Below are positions 9,367 to 17,320 of a stretch of DNA of 64,000 nucleotides, in pieces. The notes under the pieces are model-generated. The model saw only the letters and a list, made by a program, of their open reading frames with translations. It made no database searches and was not told where the DNA came from. Within the stretch, counting starts at the first letter, position 1, and each line of letters starts with the position of its first letter. The DNA is from a marine gamma proteobacterium HTCC2143 (GTDB taxonomy: Bacteria; Pseudomonadota; Gammaproteobacteria; Pseudomonadales; Dasaniaceae). The stretch is from assembly GCA_000169075.1 (NCBI GenBank), contig AAVT01000005.1, forward strand, positions 1 to 64,000. Direction: 5' to 3'. A program made the translations under genes and the position numbers.

Positions 9367-10794
9367 GTGCCACGAACGATTGCCCTATTAGTCACCGCAA
9401 CACTCCTTCTTCAAGCATGCGGCGGCGGCGGGAGTAATTCAACGCCCTCGCCAACGTCCCCATCAGTTCCGCCACCCGCCCCATTTGAATCGCCACACCC
9501 TACAATGTGGGAAACACGATCCGCGAGTGACGCGGGGTTTAATAGCGCTGCACTCGACACTGCTCTCGGCTACGCCATGGCAGATGGCTCGTTCACACAA
9601 GCGGCGCTAGTGATCAAAGGGGGTAAGTTGATTGAGGAGCGCTACCGAGGCGTAGCCGAGGGGGAGGTGGCCAGTCTTACTGCGTTATCCAGTGGAGCAA
9701 CGACACAAGATCCCGCATTTTGGTATGACAATTATGGCAGTAGAGACAGTGAAAGTCCGGTCACCTCGTGGTCGACGGCTAAGTCATTCACCAGTGTGCT
9801 CATCGGTATCGCAATCGATAAAAACTTGATTACCTCTACTGATCAGCCTGCGTCGGACTTCATTACCGAGTGGCGGTCTGACGCTAGAGCGACTGTTACC
9901 ATTGAGCAACTATTGGATATGCGCTCGGGCCTAGTACCGATTTGTTTCTTGCAAAATACAGGGGCACTGGGTGAATGTGTCAACGGGAGCGATGCCGCAG
10001 CTGGCGGAAATATCGTCTATGATCAAGATCAGATGTCAGCGTGCATCAATCGTCCGCTTGCAGTCGACGGCGGCGCTTACCCTTGGGCAAATGGTGGCGT
10101 CTATACTGCCAACGAGTTTTTATATTCCAACTGCGATACTCAAGTTCTAGGAGAGATCCTCTACCGCGCCACAGGCCAAGATCCTGGCACTTTCGCAGAG
10201 GCGGAGCTGTTTGAACCCTTAAACATCGCCGCAGTTTGGTGGCGAGACAATGTTGAAGACGGTCAGGCGAATGGCAACTATCTCTCTTATTGTTGTTTGG
10301 ATTCGACAGCACGAGATTTCGCCAAATTTGGCTACTTTATGATGCTTGGGGGCTTGGAACTTGAAACAGGCACTCAATACGCAAGTTACATCTCTTCTGT
10401 GACCTCGATGAGTAGTTTTTACGACAAGCAATTTTGGAGTTTTTGTGCCGAGACTGTCAACGAAGAATGTGTAAATCGGGTAATACACACAACAGGATTC
10501 GATGGGCAGTTTATCGTCATCGACTTTAAAAATGACCTACTGATCGTCAGAACAAGTTTGTACAAGCCCTACCTCAATTTTTCGGATGAGCGAAAAATGC
10601 GTCTAATACCGGGGCTTGTTGCCGAGTCGAACTGGACGGGCTCACTGCCAAGCGCCATGGCGATCCCAATAAACTCGAGTTTTTCAATAAGAGAATTTCA
10701 TGCTCAGGTTGTCTCTGCATTAACGCCAGACGACTCCCCGGATGATGAACCGCCGCCAGAGCCATTCAGTGGGGAGATTGGATCCAGACCATAA
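9367..10794 (+). CDS. Serine hydrolase lipoprotein, beta-lactamase/esterase (SxxK) family
   Basis: A 475-residue lipoprotein starting at GTG, supported by GGAG 8 nt upstream and an immediate signal peptide with lipobox LLQAC (Cys18). A Pro/Ser linker runs to about residue 45. The catalytic domain has the SxxK motif STAK (Ser136, Lys139), a YSN motif (Tyr253, Asn255) matching the Y-x-N of class C beta-lactamases and EstB esterases, and HTTGFDG near the C-terminus in place of KTG. Paired cysteines in the middle suggest disulfides in the periplasm. It could be an esterase, peptidase or a glycan/ester-cleaving enzyme; the family does not decide. Two other SxxK enzymes occur in the window, at 19.3 and 59.6 kb. 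Confidence 0.87.
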   Translation: MPRTIALLVTATLLLQACGGGGSNSTPSPTSPSVPPPAPFESPHPTMWETRSASDAGFNSAALDTALGYAMADGSFTQAALVIKGGKLIEERYRGVAEGEVASLTALSSGATTQDPAFWYDNYGSRDSESPVTSWSTAKSFTSVLIGIAIDKNLITSTDQPASDFITEWRSDARATVTIEQLLDMRSGLVPICFLQNTGALGECVNGSDAAAGGNIVYDQDQMSACINRPLAVDGGAYPWANGGVYTANEFLYSNCDTQVLGEILYRATGQDPGTFAEAELFEPLNIAAVWWRDNVEDGQANGNYLSYCCLDSTARDFAKFGYFMMLGGLELETGTQYASYISSVTSMSSFYDKQFWSFCAETVNEECVNRVIHTTGFDGQFIVIDFKNDLLIVRTSLYKPYLNFSDERKMRLIPGLVAESNWTGSLPSAMAIPINSSFSIREFHAQVVSALTPDDSPDDEPPPEPFSGEIGSRP

Positions 10795-11470
10795 CTTCTA
10801 GCCTCGGGCTTGCGCCTCGCTCCTAGACGACTCATAACCCCCACGGTCCGCAGGCGACCACTACTTGACGTAATAATTGAGGTAAAACAACCACAATTTT
10901 ATTTTCACAAGATAGCAGGCGATATGCAGACTCTTTAAATTGCCAAACTAGCCTAATAAATCGTTGCACCGAAACTTTACTGGCTACGCTTCGAAAAATA
11001 CCGTGCGCTCAAGTGAGGACTTAGATTTTGGCGCTTAGCGGACTTTCAGCCCCGACCAGATCTGACCCTTTTGATGCCTGCGTTCGGTTGTGTAGCGGAC
11101 TAAATCCACGTCGCATCACTCTGTGTGCTATTGAATATGATTTCAATCGGATCCTTGCAAGCGAATTTTAACGTTCAGAAGATCGGTTCTGCACGTATCT
11201 ATAGCTCTTGGATCTAAAGACTGGCCGCTGAGCAACCTTGATAGCGTCCGCAGTTTTCGTCTAATACCGCTTTTGTGCGTTGTTCGAAAAAAGGACTGAA
11301 TAATCATCCCCAGTCATGAGCTTTTATCGGCTCAATAAATTGGGGGTTCCCAGAGATACTTGGTCTTTTTTGATATTTTTTTCGGCACGAGCACCGGCAT
11401 TAGTCTCAGCGGTGATCTGCAGCCACGTGCTCCTTCATGACTGTATCAACCGGTGATAGCTTCGGCCGCG
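10795..11470. other. Long intergenic gap between convergent genes
   Basis: No gene, RNA or clear terminator found in 676 bp. The flanking genes converge, so no promoter is expected; the length is unexplained and it may be decayed sequence. Confidence 0.4.
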
Positions 11471-12556
11471 TTATTGAGCTTTGCGGCGAGCGAAGCCCAA
11501 CCCTGCAAGCCCTAAAATTAATAAAATTCCTGGCCCAGGTTCCGGAACCGTGACTGAATCGATACCGTTCGCCTCGTCAGACAAATGAAGCCTCATGGCA
11601 TAGTTAACGCTCTCATCAGTCAGCGACTTAATTTTATTCTGAGCACCCGCTTGTGTATTGAATAAAAACAACAGTTCCACCGAAAACGATGAATCCCAAG
11701 CATCGCAAAATGTTGTGTCGCAAAGTTCATTTTCGATGAGATATTCCCGCGATGTTAGCCAGCTGCCATCATCTTTGACATTCTCGTCTTCGTCTTGCCA
11801 TTTCTGCAATCCAAACCAGTTATTGGCAGCTTCACCTTCGCCGATAGAAAACTCTTCACTCCCTGTTTGAGTTGAGTAGGACATCTTGGCCTCTTTTTTA
11901 CCCTCTTGACTATGTTTTTCATGGTCCTTTTTGGATTCTTTTTTAGATTCCTTTTTAGATTCCTTTTTAGATTCCTTTTTAGATTCCTTTTTGGATTCCT
12001 TTTTGGATTCCTTTTTGGATTCCTTTTTAGATTCCTTCTTAGATCCCTTTTTAGATTCTTTTTTAGATTCTTTTTTAGATTCCTTTTTGGAACTAAAATG
12101 GTGTGAGCCGTCAGCATAGGCATCCAAAATTGCTTCACCGTTTGGGAGTCCCTTTAGACCATCACAACTCGTGCCTTCGATTCCGCCTTTTATCCAGGTA
12201 CAACCATCTTCCCATATCATACGCCGCGCATCGGTTGGCACTTCAAAGAAAACGTTAAGCGACCATACAGTCGGACTATCAGATGATTCGTTGATCTCCC
12301 AAAGCAGCGCATTCGTGACGTTGTCTGCGTATCTGAAGTTTTTCGACTCGTGATCATTGAACCACTGCAAATCTAAAGAGCCGCTAGAGACCCCGCCCGT
12401 GTATTCATTAACATCTGTTTTGATCCCATCAAAGGTAACCGTTCCGTAGGTGTCATACGCCGGTCCAGCTAGCGCTGCACCCGGGGCGCAGACCCAAATA
12501 GTCAAAGCCATTGCAATAATAAATGCTGCTTTTGAGTCCCGTATTAACTTGTCCAT
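11471..12556 (-). CDS. PEP-CTERM protein with tandem KKES repeats
   Basis: A 361-residue exported protein. Residues 1-30 are a signal peptide ending AALA. Residues 31-153 form a beta-rich domain with two cysteines, 157-208 are thirteen back-to-back tetrapeptides (twelve KKES and one KKGS) followed by KKDH, and 213-330 form a second domain with a CDTTFCDAW cysteine pair. The C-terminus (about 337-361) is a PEP-CTERM signal, VPEPGPGILLILGLAGLGFA then RRK. The two domains around the repeat read as one PEP-CTERM-type beta domain split by a basic Ser-rich insert. The gene has an SD-like AAGGG 9 nt before ATG and a consensus sigma-54 promoter about 45 bp upstream. The repeat would be a highly positive flexible arm, possibly binding acidic polysaccharide or DNA (inference). 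Confidence 0.88.
   Translation of the reverse strand: MDKLIRDSKAAFIIAMALTIWVCAPGAALAGPAYDTYGTVTFDGIKTDVNEYTGGVSSGSLDLQWFNDHESKNFRYADNVTNALLWEINESSDSPTVWSLNVFFEVPTDARRMIWEDGCTWIKGGIEGTSCDGLKGLPNGEAILDAYADGSHHFSSKKESKKESKKESKKGSKKESKKESKKESKKESKKESKKESKKESKKESKKESKKDHEKHSQEGKKEAKMSYSTQTGSEEFSIGEGEAANNWFGLQKWQDEDENVKDDGSWLTSREYLIENELCDTTFCDAWDSSFSVELLFLFNTQAGAQNKIKSLTDESVNYAMRLHLSDEANGIDSVTVPEPGPGILLILGLAGLGFARRKAQ
11933..12088 (-). repeat. 12-bp in-frame tandem repeat coding for KKES units
   Basis: Thirteen 12-bp units, plus-strand form close to TTTTTAGATTCC, with a few synonymous changes (AGA/GGA, TCC/TCT) and one change giving KKGS. All units are multiples of three, so copy-number change would keep the frame. 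Near-identity at DNA level points to recent slippage or unequal exchange rather than old selection for lysine. Confidence 0.95.
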
Positions 12557-12601
12557 AAGATCTACCCTTTCTTTGTATCTATTTCTGGCCTAAAAACTAT
12601 A

Positions 12602-12617
12602 AGCAAAGATAGTGCCA
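12602..12617 (-). promoter_or_regulatory. Consensus sigma-54 promoter of the KKES-repeat gene
   Basis: Read on the minus strand it is TGGCACTATCTTTGCT, which matches the -24/-12 consensus TGGCAC-N5-TTGCW at every fixed base. The expected start point is near 12591, giving a leader of about 35 nt before the ATG at 12556. PEP-CTERM genes are known in several species to depend on sigma-54 and the activator PrsR. Confidence 0.85.
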
Positions 12618-12977
12618 GATATATAAAGTACATATAAATCAATAATTTACGATTTTATCATAATTAAATCACCGACTGACTGTAAGAAATTCCGACACCC
12701 GTACTGCCGAATATTTAGTGTTACCAACGGGCCGAACCAACTGCAGATCTACTTTCCGCTTCAGAATACGATCGGTGAATCGGCTGTTTTGTTAGCTGTC
12801 GATCTGAGTGTAGAAAGCACGCCTCTATCACTATGAGTTTAATCATATTGGTCGTCACGTTGACATTTAGTGCCAATAACGTCATTTTTAACGCCGGACA
12901 TCAGGCATCTCTCATCAACCTGTCAGTTGCCTGAATCCAACAAACTCTAATAATCATTTCAGACTAAGACGACTTGA
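12618..12977. other. Intergenic gap upstream of the sigma-54 promoter
   Basis: No gene seen. An activator such as PrsR should bind within about 100-150 bp upstream of the sigma-54 promoter, in the AT-rich first part of this gap, but I cannot define a site. Confidence 0.4.
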
Positions 12978-13222
12978 ATGCCAAACCAAATTAGCAGACC
13001 TCTTTTAGGCAGTTATGCAGCCGTTGCTATGCCCGTAGGTGCCATGGCCATGCCCATCGCCGTCTATTTGCCGCCTTTTACGGAGAGGGACTAGGCTTGA
13101 GCTTGGCCACAGTTGGCCTGATTTTCACGCTGGTGCGGATATGGGACATGATCACCGATCCAATTATGGGTTTTACTGGTCGACTACTATCAAACGCGCC
13201 AGGGGCAATATAAACAACGATG
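12978..13222 (+). pseudogene. Remnant of a GPH-family (sugar:cation) symporter, frameshifted and truncated
   Basis: From ATG 12978 the reading gives MPVGAMAMPIAVYLPPF about 16 residues in, then a one-base loss in a T-run (near 13080) brings a stop. Shifting frame recovers GLGLSLATVGLIFTLVRIWD and ITDPIMG; near 13172 a second shift recovers LVDYYQTRQGQYK, matching the D-x-x-x-T-R-x-G-R loop after helix 2 of GPH symporters. Homology then stops, so only about 80 of some 450 residues remain. The closest relative in the window is the intact symporter at 47811, which reads similarly (MGIYLAPFYAGELGL, ITDPLIG). At least two frameshifts and loss of the 3' end show it is dead. Confidence 0.82.
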
Positions 13223-13327
13223 CTGTGTAATTAAACCATTAATTTTTCGCCTATTTAGTCGTCGAAAACTATACATTCGACCTGCAATCCGATGACGCTC
13301 AATAATTCCGACCTTGCAGTTGTTGCA

Positions 13328-13346
13328 AATGATAATCATTATCATT
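13328..13346 (+). promoter_or_regulatory. Fur box
   Basis: AATGATAATCATTATCATT is a perfect 9-1-9 palindrome and agrees with the classic Fur consensus (GATAATGATAATCATTATC) across its core. It ends 35 bp before the ATG of the next gene, so it must overlap that promoter. It predicts repression under iron-replete conditions. Confidence 0.92.
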
Positions 13347-13381
13347 TATAATTCCTTTGAACCAACCGAGAAGGATTGACA

Positions 13382-13849
13382 ATGACAGTGCGATTTTTGT
13401 GCGATTCACACAGGATGCTACTCAGTAATCAGCCAGCCCAAGCTATTAAAGCATGGCAGGAGAGTTTCGATCGAGGCAGCTTACTCTACGAGAAAAAGGA
13501 ATGGCAGAAAGCCTTGTGCTTTTTGGGCAGCGCCTATGAAACTGCTGAGATCATTATGATAAACAGAGAGGTAAGCGCAGCTAACGCCTATGAATTACTT
13601 GCAAGCTCTGCCGTGTTGTTAGCCAATAATTTCTTAATGCTAGGTTACCAAAGTGAAAGCCGCAAGATTTATCACTTAGCAATCAACTGTCTTGAGCAGG
13701 AAATATCTCAGTCTTCCACCGAGCAGCTGGGCATCAATAGCTATTTAGGCCACCTTTACAGGAACCTATGGAGATTGGATTGTTATCCAGAAAAGACCGG
13801 CGTGGCTGCAAGCACAACAATTCATCTAATGAGTGCAACGATGCACTAA
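13382..13849 (+). CDS. Fur-regulated helical-repeat (TPR-like) protein of unknown function
   Basis: A 155-residue cytoplasmic protein. The ATG at 13382 is preferred over an in-frame TTG six bases earlier because AGAAGGA lies about 6 nt upstream. It is almost all alpha-helical; the segments FDRGSLLYEKKEWQKALCFL and ANNFLMLGYQSESRKIYHLA have the small/aromatic spacing of TPR helices, suggesting a protein-binding scaffold of two or three repeats. It is the first gene behind a perfect Fur box and is followed by a 68-residue gene with 35 bp between. I do not recognise the family; similarity in size and context to the unknown gene in the pseudomonad fagA-fumC-sodA iron locus is only a thought. Confidence 0.8.
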   Translation: MTVRFLCDSHRMLLSNQPAQAIKAWQESFDRGSLLYEKKEWQKALCFLGSAYETAEIIMINREVSAANAYELLASSAVLLANNFLMLGYQSESRKIYHLAINCLEQEISQSSTEQLGINSYLGHLYRNLWRLDCYPEKTGVAASTTIHLMSATMH

Positions 13850-13884
13850 GAATTGACAAGACCGACAGCAAAGGAGCTTACATT

Positions 13885-14091
13885 ATGAAAGACTATTTCA
13901 CTCCATCCGTTGATGCTACGTGCGTGCAAGAATCGGCCGTTGATAAAGTGCAGCTGGAATTCACCACCACAACATTGCAGCAATTAATGGCTGGAAGGCA
14001 ATTAGTCATGGCAGATATGCACAGCCTAAACCTAAGCTCTCAGCAACGGCTTCGACAGCTGTTAATCGACTATTTAACCGCGAAAGTATAA
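13885..14091 (+). CDS. Small Fur-operon protein of unknown function
   Basis: A 68-residue protein beginning MKDYFTPSVD, chosen because AAGGAG sits 8 nt before ATG 13885; a longer frame upstream overlaps the previous gene and has no ribosome site. The C-terminal half (LQQLMAGRQLVMADMHSLNL then RLRQLLIDYL) looks like two amphipathic helices. No cysteine or histidine cluster, no signal peptide and no membrane span are visible. It is the second gene of the Fur-boxed unit. The pattern LMAGRQLVMADM faintly recalls the start of HemP-type haemin-uptake small proteins, but the rest does not fit. Function unknown. Confidence 0.7.
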   Translation: MKDYFTPSVDATCVQESAVDKVQLEFTTTTLQQLMAGRQLVMADMHSLNLSSQQRLRQLLIDYLTAKV

Positions 14092-14183
14092 CCAGAATGG
14101 TCGACGGTACTGGTTTATTGTTAGCGAAAATTGATTGCAGTGCTTTCCCACTGCGTTCCATCGCCAACTGTCACATGGACAAC

Positions 14184-15002
14184 TTAGCCCGGCAAAAATG
14201 CCTGGCCATTGAGCGCCTGAATAAACGTGGCAACGCTGAATGCCGTATACACAGCCATAAAGCCACTGAGTAAAAGCAGCTTGGTTGGCTGCCCCCAGTT
14301 GTTTGGCAGAAGTAAAGCGAAAATGGGAAAAGCATGCATCGCATGCATACCAAAGAAATGCGCCACACGCAGGTCACCTCCGTCAGTTGCCCAGTTAAAC
14401 AACCAAACTCCACTGGCATCAGTACGCGACGCATTGACCCAATGACCATCCTGGCCACCTAGATAACTCCCGAAACCGCCACCCAACACGCAAGTGACGC
14501 ACAGGCCCGCAACAATCGCCAATATCAGCGGGTTAGTCATCGGGTTCTGCCTCGCGATCAGGTATCCCAGCCACGGCAGCACAAGGACCATGGCTGCGGC
14601 ACCTACGCCCATCAGCGAGTACATAATTGAAGTAAAGCCCGACGACAAATTGAAGTGCGATGCCTGACCCAAGCTAGCCATAATGGCGATATACACCATC
14701 TCTGTTACGCCGGCAACAAGGGGGATAGCCACTAAAGTTTTCCCCGCCGTGCCGGTCAGAGTTTCCCTGCTAAGAAATGTCGCAAACCAAACCAGTGTGA
14801 TGAAATAAAGCCCTATTGATAAGCCGAATTTGACCGGCTTACTCCACACCGACACGCCATTTAAAGTTCTCTCATCAAAAATTCCGGCAACGAGGCAAAA
14901 AGCCAAAACCGCGAAATTAAACCCGGCGGCGTAATACCATAGTGGTTGACTGTCTTTTAGCTCACCGAGGGTGGGCCAATTAAGATTTGATTCAGCCTTC
15001 AT
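14184..15002 (-). CDS. Polytopic membrane protein, probably seven spans
   Basis: A 272-residue inner-membrane protein with about seven hydrophobic segments. Loops hold conserved-looking motifs: GVSVWSKPVKFGLSIGLY near span 2 and a histidine-rich stretch DLRVAHFFGMHAMHAFP near span 5-6, which could bind metal, haem or a pigment. It overlaps the upstream ABA4-like gene by four bases (ATGA), so the two are translated together and may form one complex. I do not recognise a named family. It ends 92 bp from the convergent Fur operon. Confidence 0.72.
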   Translation of the reverse strand: MKAESNLNWPTLGELKDSQPLWYYAAGFNFAVLAFCLVAGIFDERTLNGVSVWSKPVKFGLSIGLYFITLVWFATFLSRETLTGTAGKTLVAIPLVAGVTEMVYIAIMASLGQASHFNLSSGFTSIMYSLMGVGAAAMVLVLPWLGYLIARQNPMTNPLILAIVAGLCVTCVLGGGFGSYLGGQDGHWVNASRTDASGVWLFNWATDGGDLRVAHFFGMHAMHAFPIFALLLPNNWGQPTKLLLLSGFMAVYTAFSVATFIQALNGQAFLPG

Positions 15003-15451
15003 AGCACTGCCTCTGCTGCCTGGCGCTTTCGGCGCTTAATGATCATGACCACACTACGAATCAGCCAGTAGAGCGCCAAGCCGCCCGGCCCCGCCATCAA
15101 GGTTGCAAACAAACAAGGGATCACTAAAAGATGATGGATACCCTGACGCTGGGCATCACGAACCTCCCATGCACCCACAAACAAATCAAAGGCTAAATAG
15201 TGGATCCATCCGGCCAGCAGCAAATGAGGATCTGAAAATAAAAGCGTGACTTCCTGCAGGGACCCAAAGCCGCCACCTTCAGGGCGACTATTGCTGGTCA
15301 TCAACCACACATACACCATGGCAATGAGTAGCGGCGCGATTACTGGGGCCAGCCAATCACGCGTTACAGTCCACCGCGGCGCCAGCACCAAACCGGCCCA
15401 GCCGGTCATCGCAATCAGGCCGCTCAGGCTAAATATTTGTTCTAAAGACAT
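14999..15451 (-). CDS. ABA4-like (DUF4281) membrane protein
   Basis: A 150-residue membrane protein with four hydrophobic spans. It carries the ABA4/DUF4281 features: an acidic HYLAFDLFVGAWEVRDAQR segment between spans, a preceding GGFGSLQEV loop, and PCLFATLMAGPGGLALY near the C-terminus. In plants ABA4 is needed for neoxanthin formation; bacterial members have no established reaction. It is the first gene of a two-gene unit, overlapping the seven-span protein by ATGA. No carotenoid gene is close by in the window. Family call is firm, function open. Confidence 0.85.
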   Translation of the reverse strand: MSLEQIFSLSGLIAMTGWAGLVLAPRWTVTRDWLAPVIAPLLIAMVYVWLMTSNSRPEGGGFGSLQEVTLLFSDPHLLLAGWIHYLAFDLFVGAWEVRDAQRQGIHHLLVIPCLFATLMAGPGGLALYWLIRSVVMIIKRRKRQAAEAVL

Positions 15452-15875
15452 CCTATAATTCCCTTCTTAAGTAGAGGCTGACCGAAGACTTTCTACTAAC
15501 AATAACGGACAGACGCCAAACATCGCCCTTCAGTCCAATCTGCAACCTGCGCAGTAATTGGATGAGCATTAAGACTGCATGATTAAACTCCGTTAATTAG
15601 CGACAGGCCTTAATACTACACTACGTCATCGACAGGTAAACGCCGTTGCGATAAAACGGCAATGGTAAGGATAGAATAGCGGAAGTGGTACTGAAAAAGT
15701 GCAATCTTCACCCTAGACGACCTTCCGGCTGACTTGTAGCGCGCCAATTATGTCAGTAACTATCTGGTAACGCCTGAAGCTAATTACTTTAATAAATAAC
15801 GACGAATATAAACTATGGTCAGTTTAATCGGTATACTGGCACTTCGTCAGGATGGACACTATTAAGGAAACAGAG
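15452..15875. other. Divergent intergenic region
   Basis: Lies between the ABA4-like unit (minus) and the saccharopine-dehydrogenase-like gene (plus), so it should hold both promoters. I see AAGG about 8 nt before ATG 15876 but no clear promoter boxes, hairpins or small genes. Confidence 0.45.
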
Positions 15876-17036
15876 ATGGTCAGAGAATTTGATATATTGA
15901 TTTATGGTGCAACCGGTTTTACCGGTAAGCTGGTTGCAGAATATGTTGTCGAGCAGTACGGCAAAAACATTAAATGGGGCATGGCAGGCCGCTCTAAAAA
16001 TAAGCTTGAAGCAGTCCGCGATGCCATTGGTGCGCCGGCTGACACGCCACTTGTGGTGTGTGATTCCGATAATGATGCCGAAGTTGCAGCCATGGTGGCA
16101 CAGACAAAAGTTTTGATCACTACGGTCGGACCTTATCAGCTGTATGGTGACAAAGTTATCGTTGCCTGTGCCAATGCCGGTACCGATTATGTCGATTTAT
16201 GTGGCGAGCCTAACTGGATCGCAAACCAGGTGATTGGGCTTGATGACGCGGCTAAAAAATCAGGTGCGCGTATCGTCTTCTCCTGTGGCTTTGACTCCAT
16301 TCCAACGGACCTCGGTGTTTTCTACTTACAGGAACAAGCCAAAGCCCGTCTGGGACATGTTTTACCCCGTATTCGTGGCCGCGTGCGAGACATGCAGGGG
16401 AGTGCCTCGGGCGGTACTGTCGCCTCAGGCGCTGCAACAACGGCAGCGGTTCAAAAAGACCCTTCTATCATGGGCCTATTGATTTCGCCCTTCGCGCAAA
16501 CGCCGGGCTTTGAAGGCCCAGCGCAACCCGATGGCAACACGCCTTATTATGACGAAGCTGTGGGAAGCTGGGTTGGTCCCTTTATGATGGCAATGATCAA
16601 TACAAAAGCGGTTCACCGCTCAAATTATCTGATGCAGCACCCCTGGGGAGAAGATCTACAATACGATGAAATGATCATGCTGTCCGGCGACCCAGCAACA
16701 GCTGATGCCGCAGCAGTAGACCCCTTTGCCATGGATGCCAGCCTAAAGCCCGGCGATGGACCGTCACTAGAAGAGCGCAACGCCGGCTACTACGACATCA
16801 TCTTTGCTGGCTCGAATGATGCCGGTGAAAAGCTACAAGCTTGCGTCAAGGGTGATATGGATCCGGGTTATGGATCGACCAGTAAAATGTTAGCTGAAAG
16901 CGCCATCTGTCTAGCCCTCGATATTTCCAAAGATCGTACCGGCGGTGGCTGTTGGACAACGGCGTCCTCCATGGGGCCTGAATTGATCAGTCGATTGGAA
17001 GCCCATGCAGGCCTCAGTTTCTCAATAGAAGATTAA
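15876..17036 (+). CDS. Saccharopine dehydrogenase-like / trans-acting enoyl reductase family protein
   Basis: A 386-residue NAD(P)-dependent oxidoreductase. The start at ATG 15876 is preferred to one 24 bp upstream because AAGG is correctly spaced and MVREFDILIYGATGFTGKLV matches family N-termini. G-A-T-G-F-T-G (residues 11-17) is the Rossmann dinucleotide loop; TTVGPYQLYG and DYVDLCGEP are the conserved blocks after the third and fourth strands, and SCGFDSIPTDLG is a signature of this family (with mycobacterial Rv2953-type enoyl reductases). No membrane span is obvious. Substrate unknown: many marine proteobacteria carry it near lipid or ketone metabolism genes. It stands alone here. Confidence 0.87.
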   Translation: MVREFDILIYGATGFTGKLVAEYVVEQYGKNIKWGMAGRSKNKLEAVRDAIGAPADTPLVVCDSDNDAEVAAMVAQTKVLITTVGPYQLYGDKVIVACANAGTDYVDLCGEPNWIANQVIGLDDAAKKSGARIVFSCGFDSIPTDLGVFYLQEQAKARLGHVLPRIRGRVRDMQGSASGGTVASGAATTAAVQKDPSIMGLLISPFAQTPGFEGPAQPDGNTPYYDEAVGSWVGPFMMAMINTKAVHRSNYLMQHPWGEDLQYDEMIMLSGDPATADAAAVDPFAMDASLKPGDGPSLEERNAGYYDIIFAGSNDAGEKLQACVKGDMDPGYGSTSKMLAESAICLALDISKDRTGGGCWTTASSMGPELISRLEAHAGLSFSIED

Positions 17037-17320
17037 TTGACGGCTAACATCGACTATCTTGTCGGCAACCAGAGATTGCGGCGCTACTGATTTATGCAAG
17101 AGGTGGCGCCGTCCTCTCAATATTCGAACAGCAACTTTGTGGCACCAGACGGCTCTTGAGTAGCTCAACCAGAGAGCTATCTTTCCATTAACGATAGAAT
17201 CACCCTCTCCGCTCCGAGTTATGTTGGGCGATGAGAATCTGACATATTGGATACCGACTGCAATTGCTGTAGTGTGGCGGTCTTACGCTCACGATCATTA
17301 CAACGAAGGTTTAATTTAAC

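Noticed and set aside
11933..12088. CRISPR-like tandem repeat
   Set aside because: Units are 12 bp with no spacers and are in-frame coding sequence.
11906..12119. Open frames of repeated F/L/R and DSFL residues on the plus strand across the KKES tract
   Set aside because: They are antisense readings of the 12-bp repeat; no start signals, and the minus-strand PEP-CTERM gene explains the region.
13039..13230. 63-codon frame starting MPWPCPSP
   Set aside because: Out-of-frame reading of the decayed GPH symporter.
17080..17135. CGGCGC/GCGCCG inverted repeat after the saccharopine-dehydrogenase-like gene
   Set aside because: Six-bp stem, loop over 20 bases and no T-run; not a terminator.
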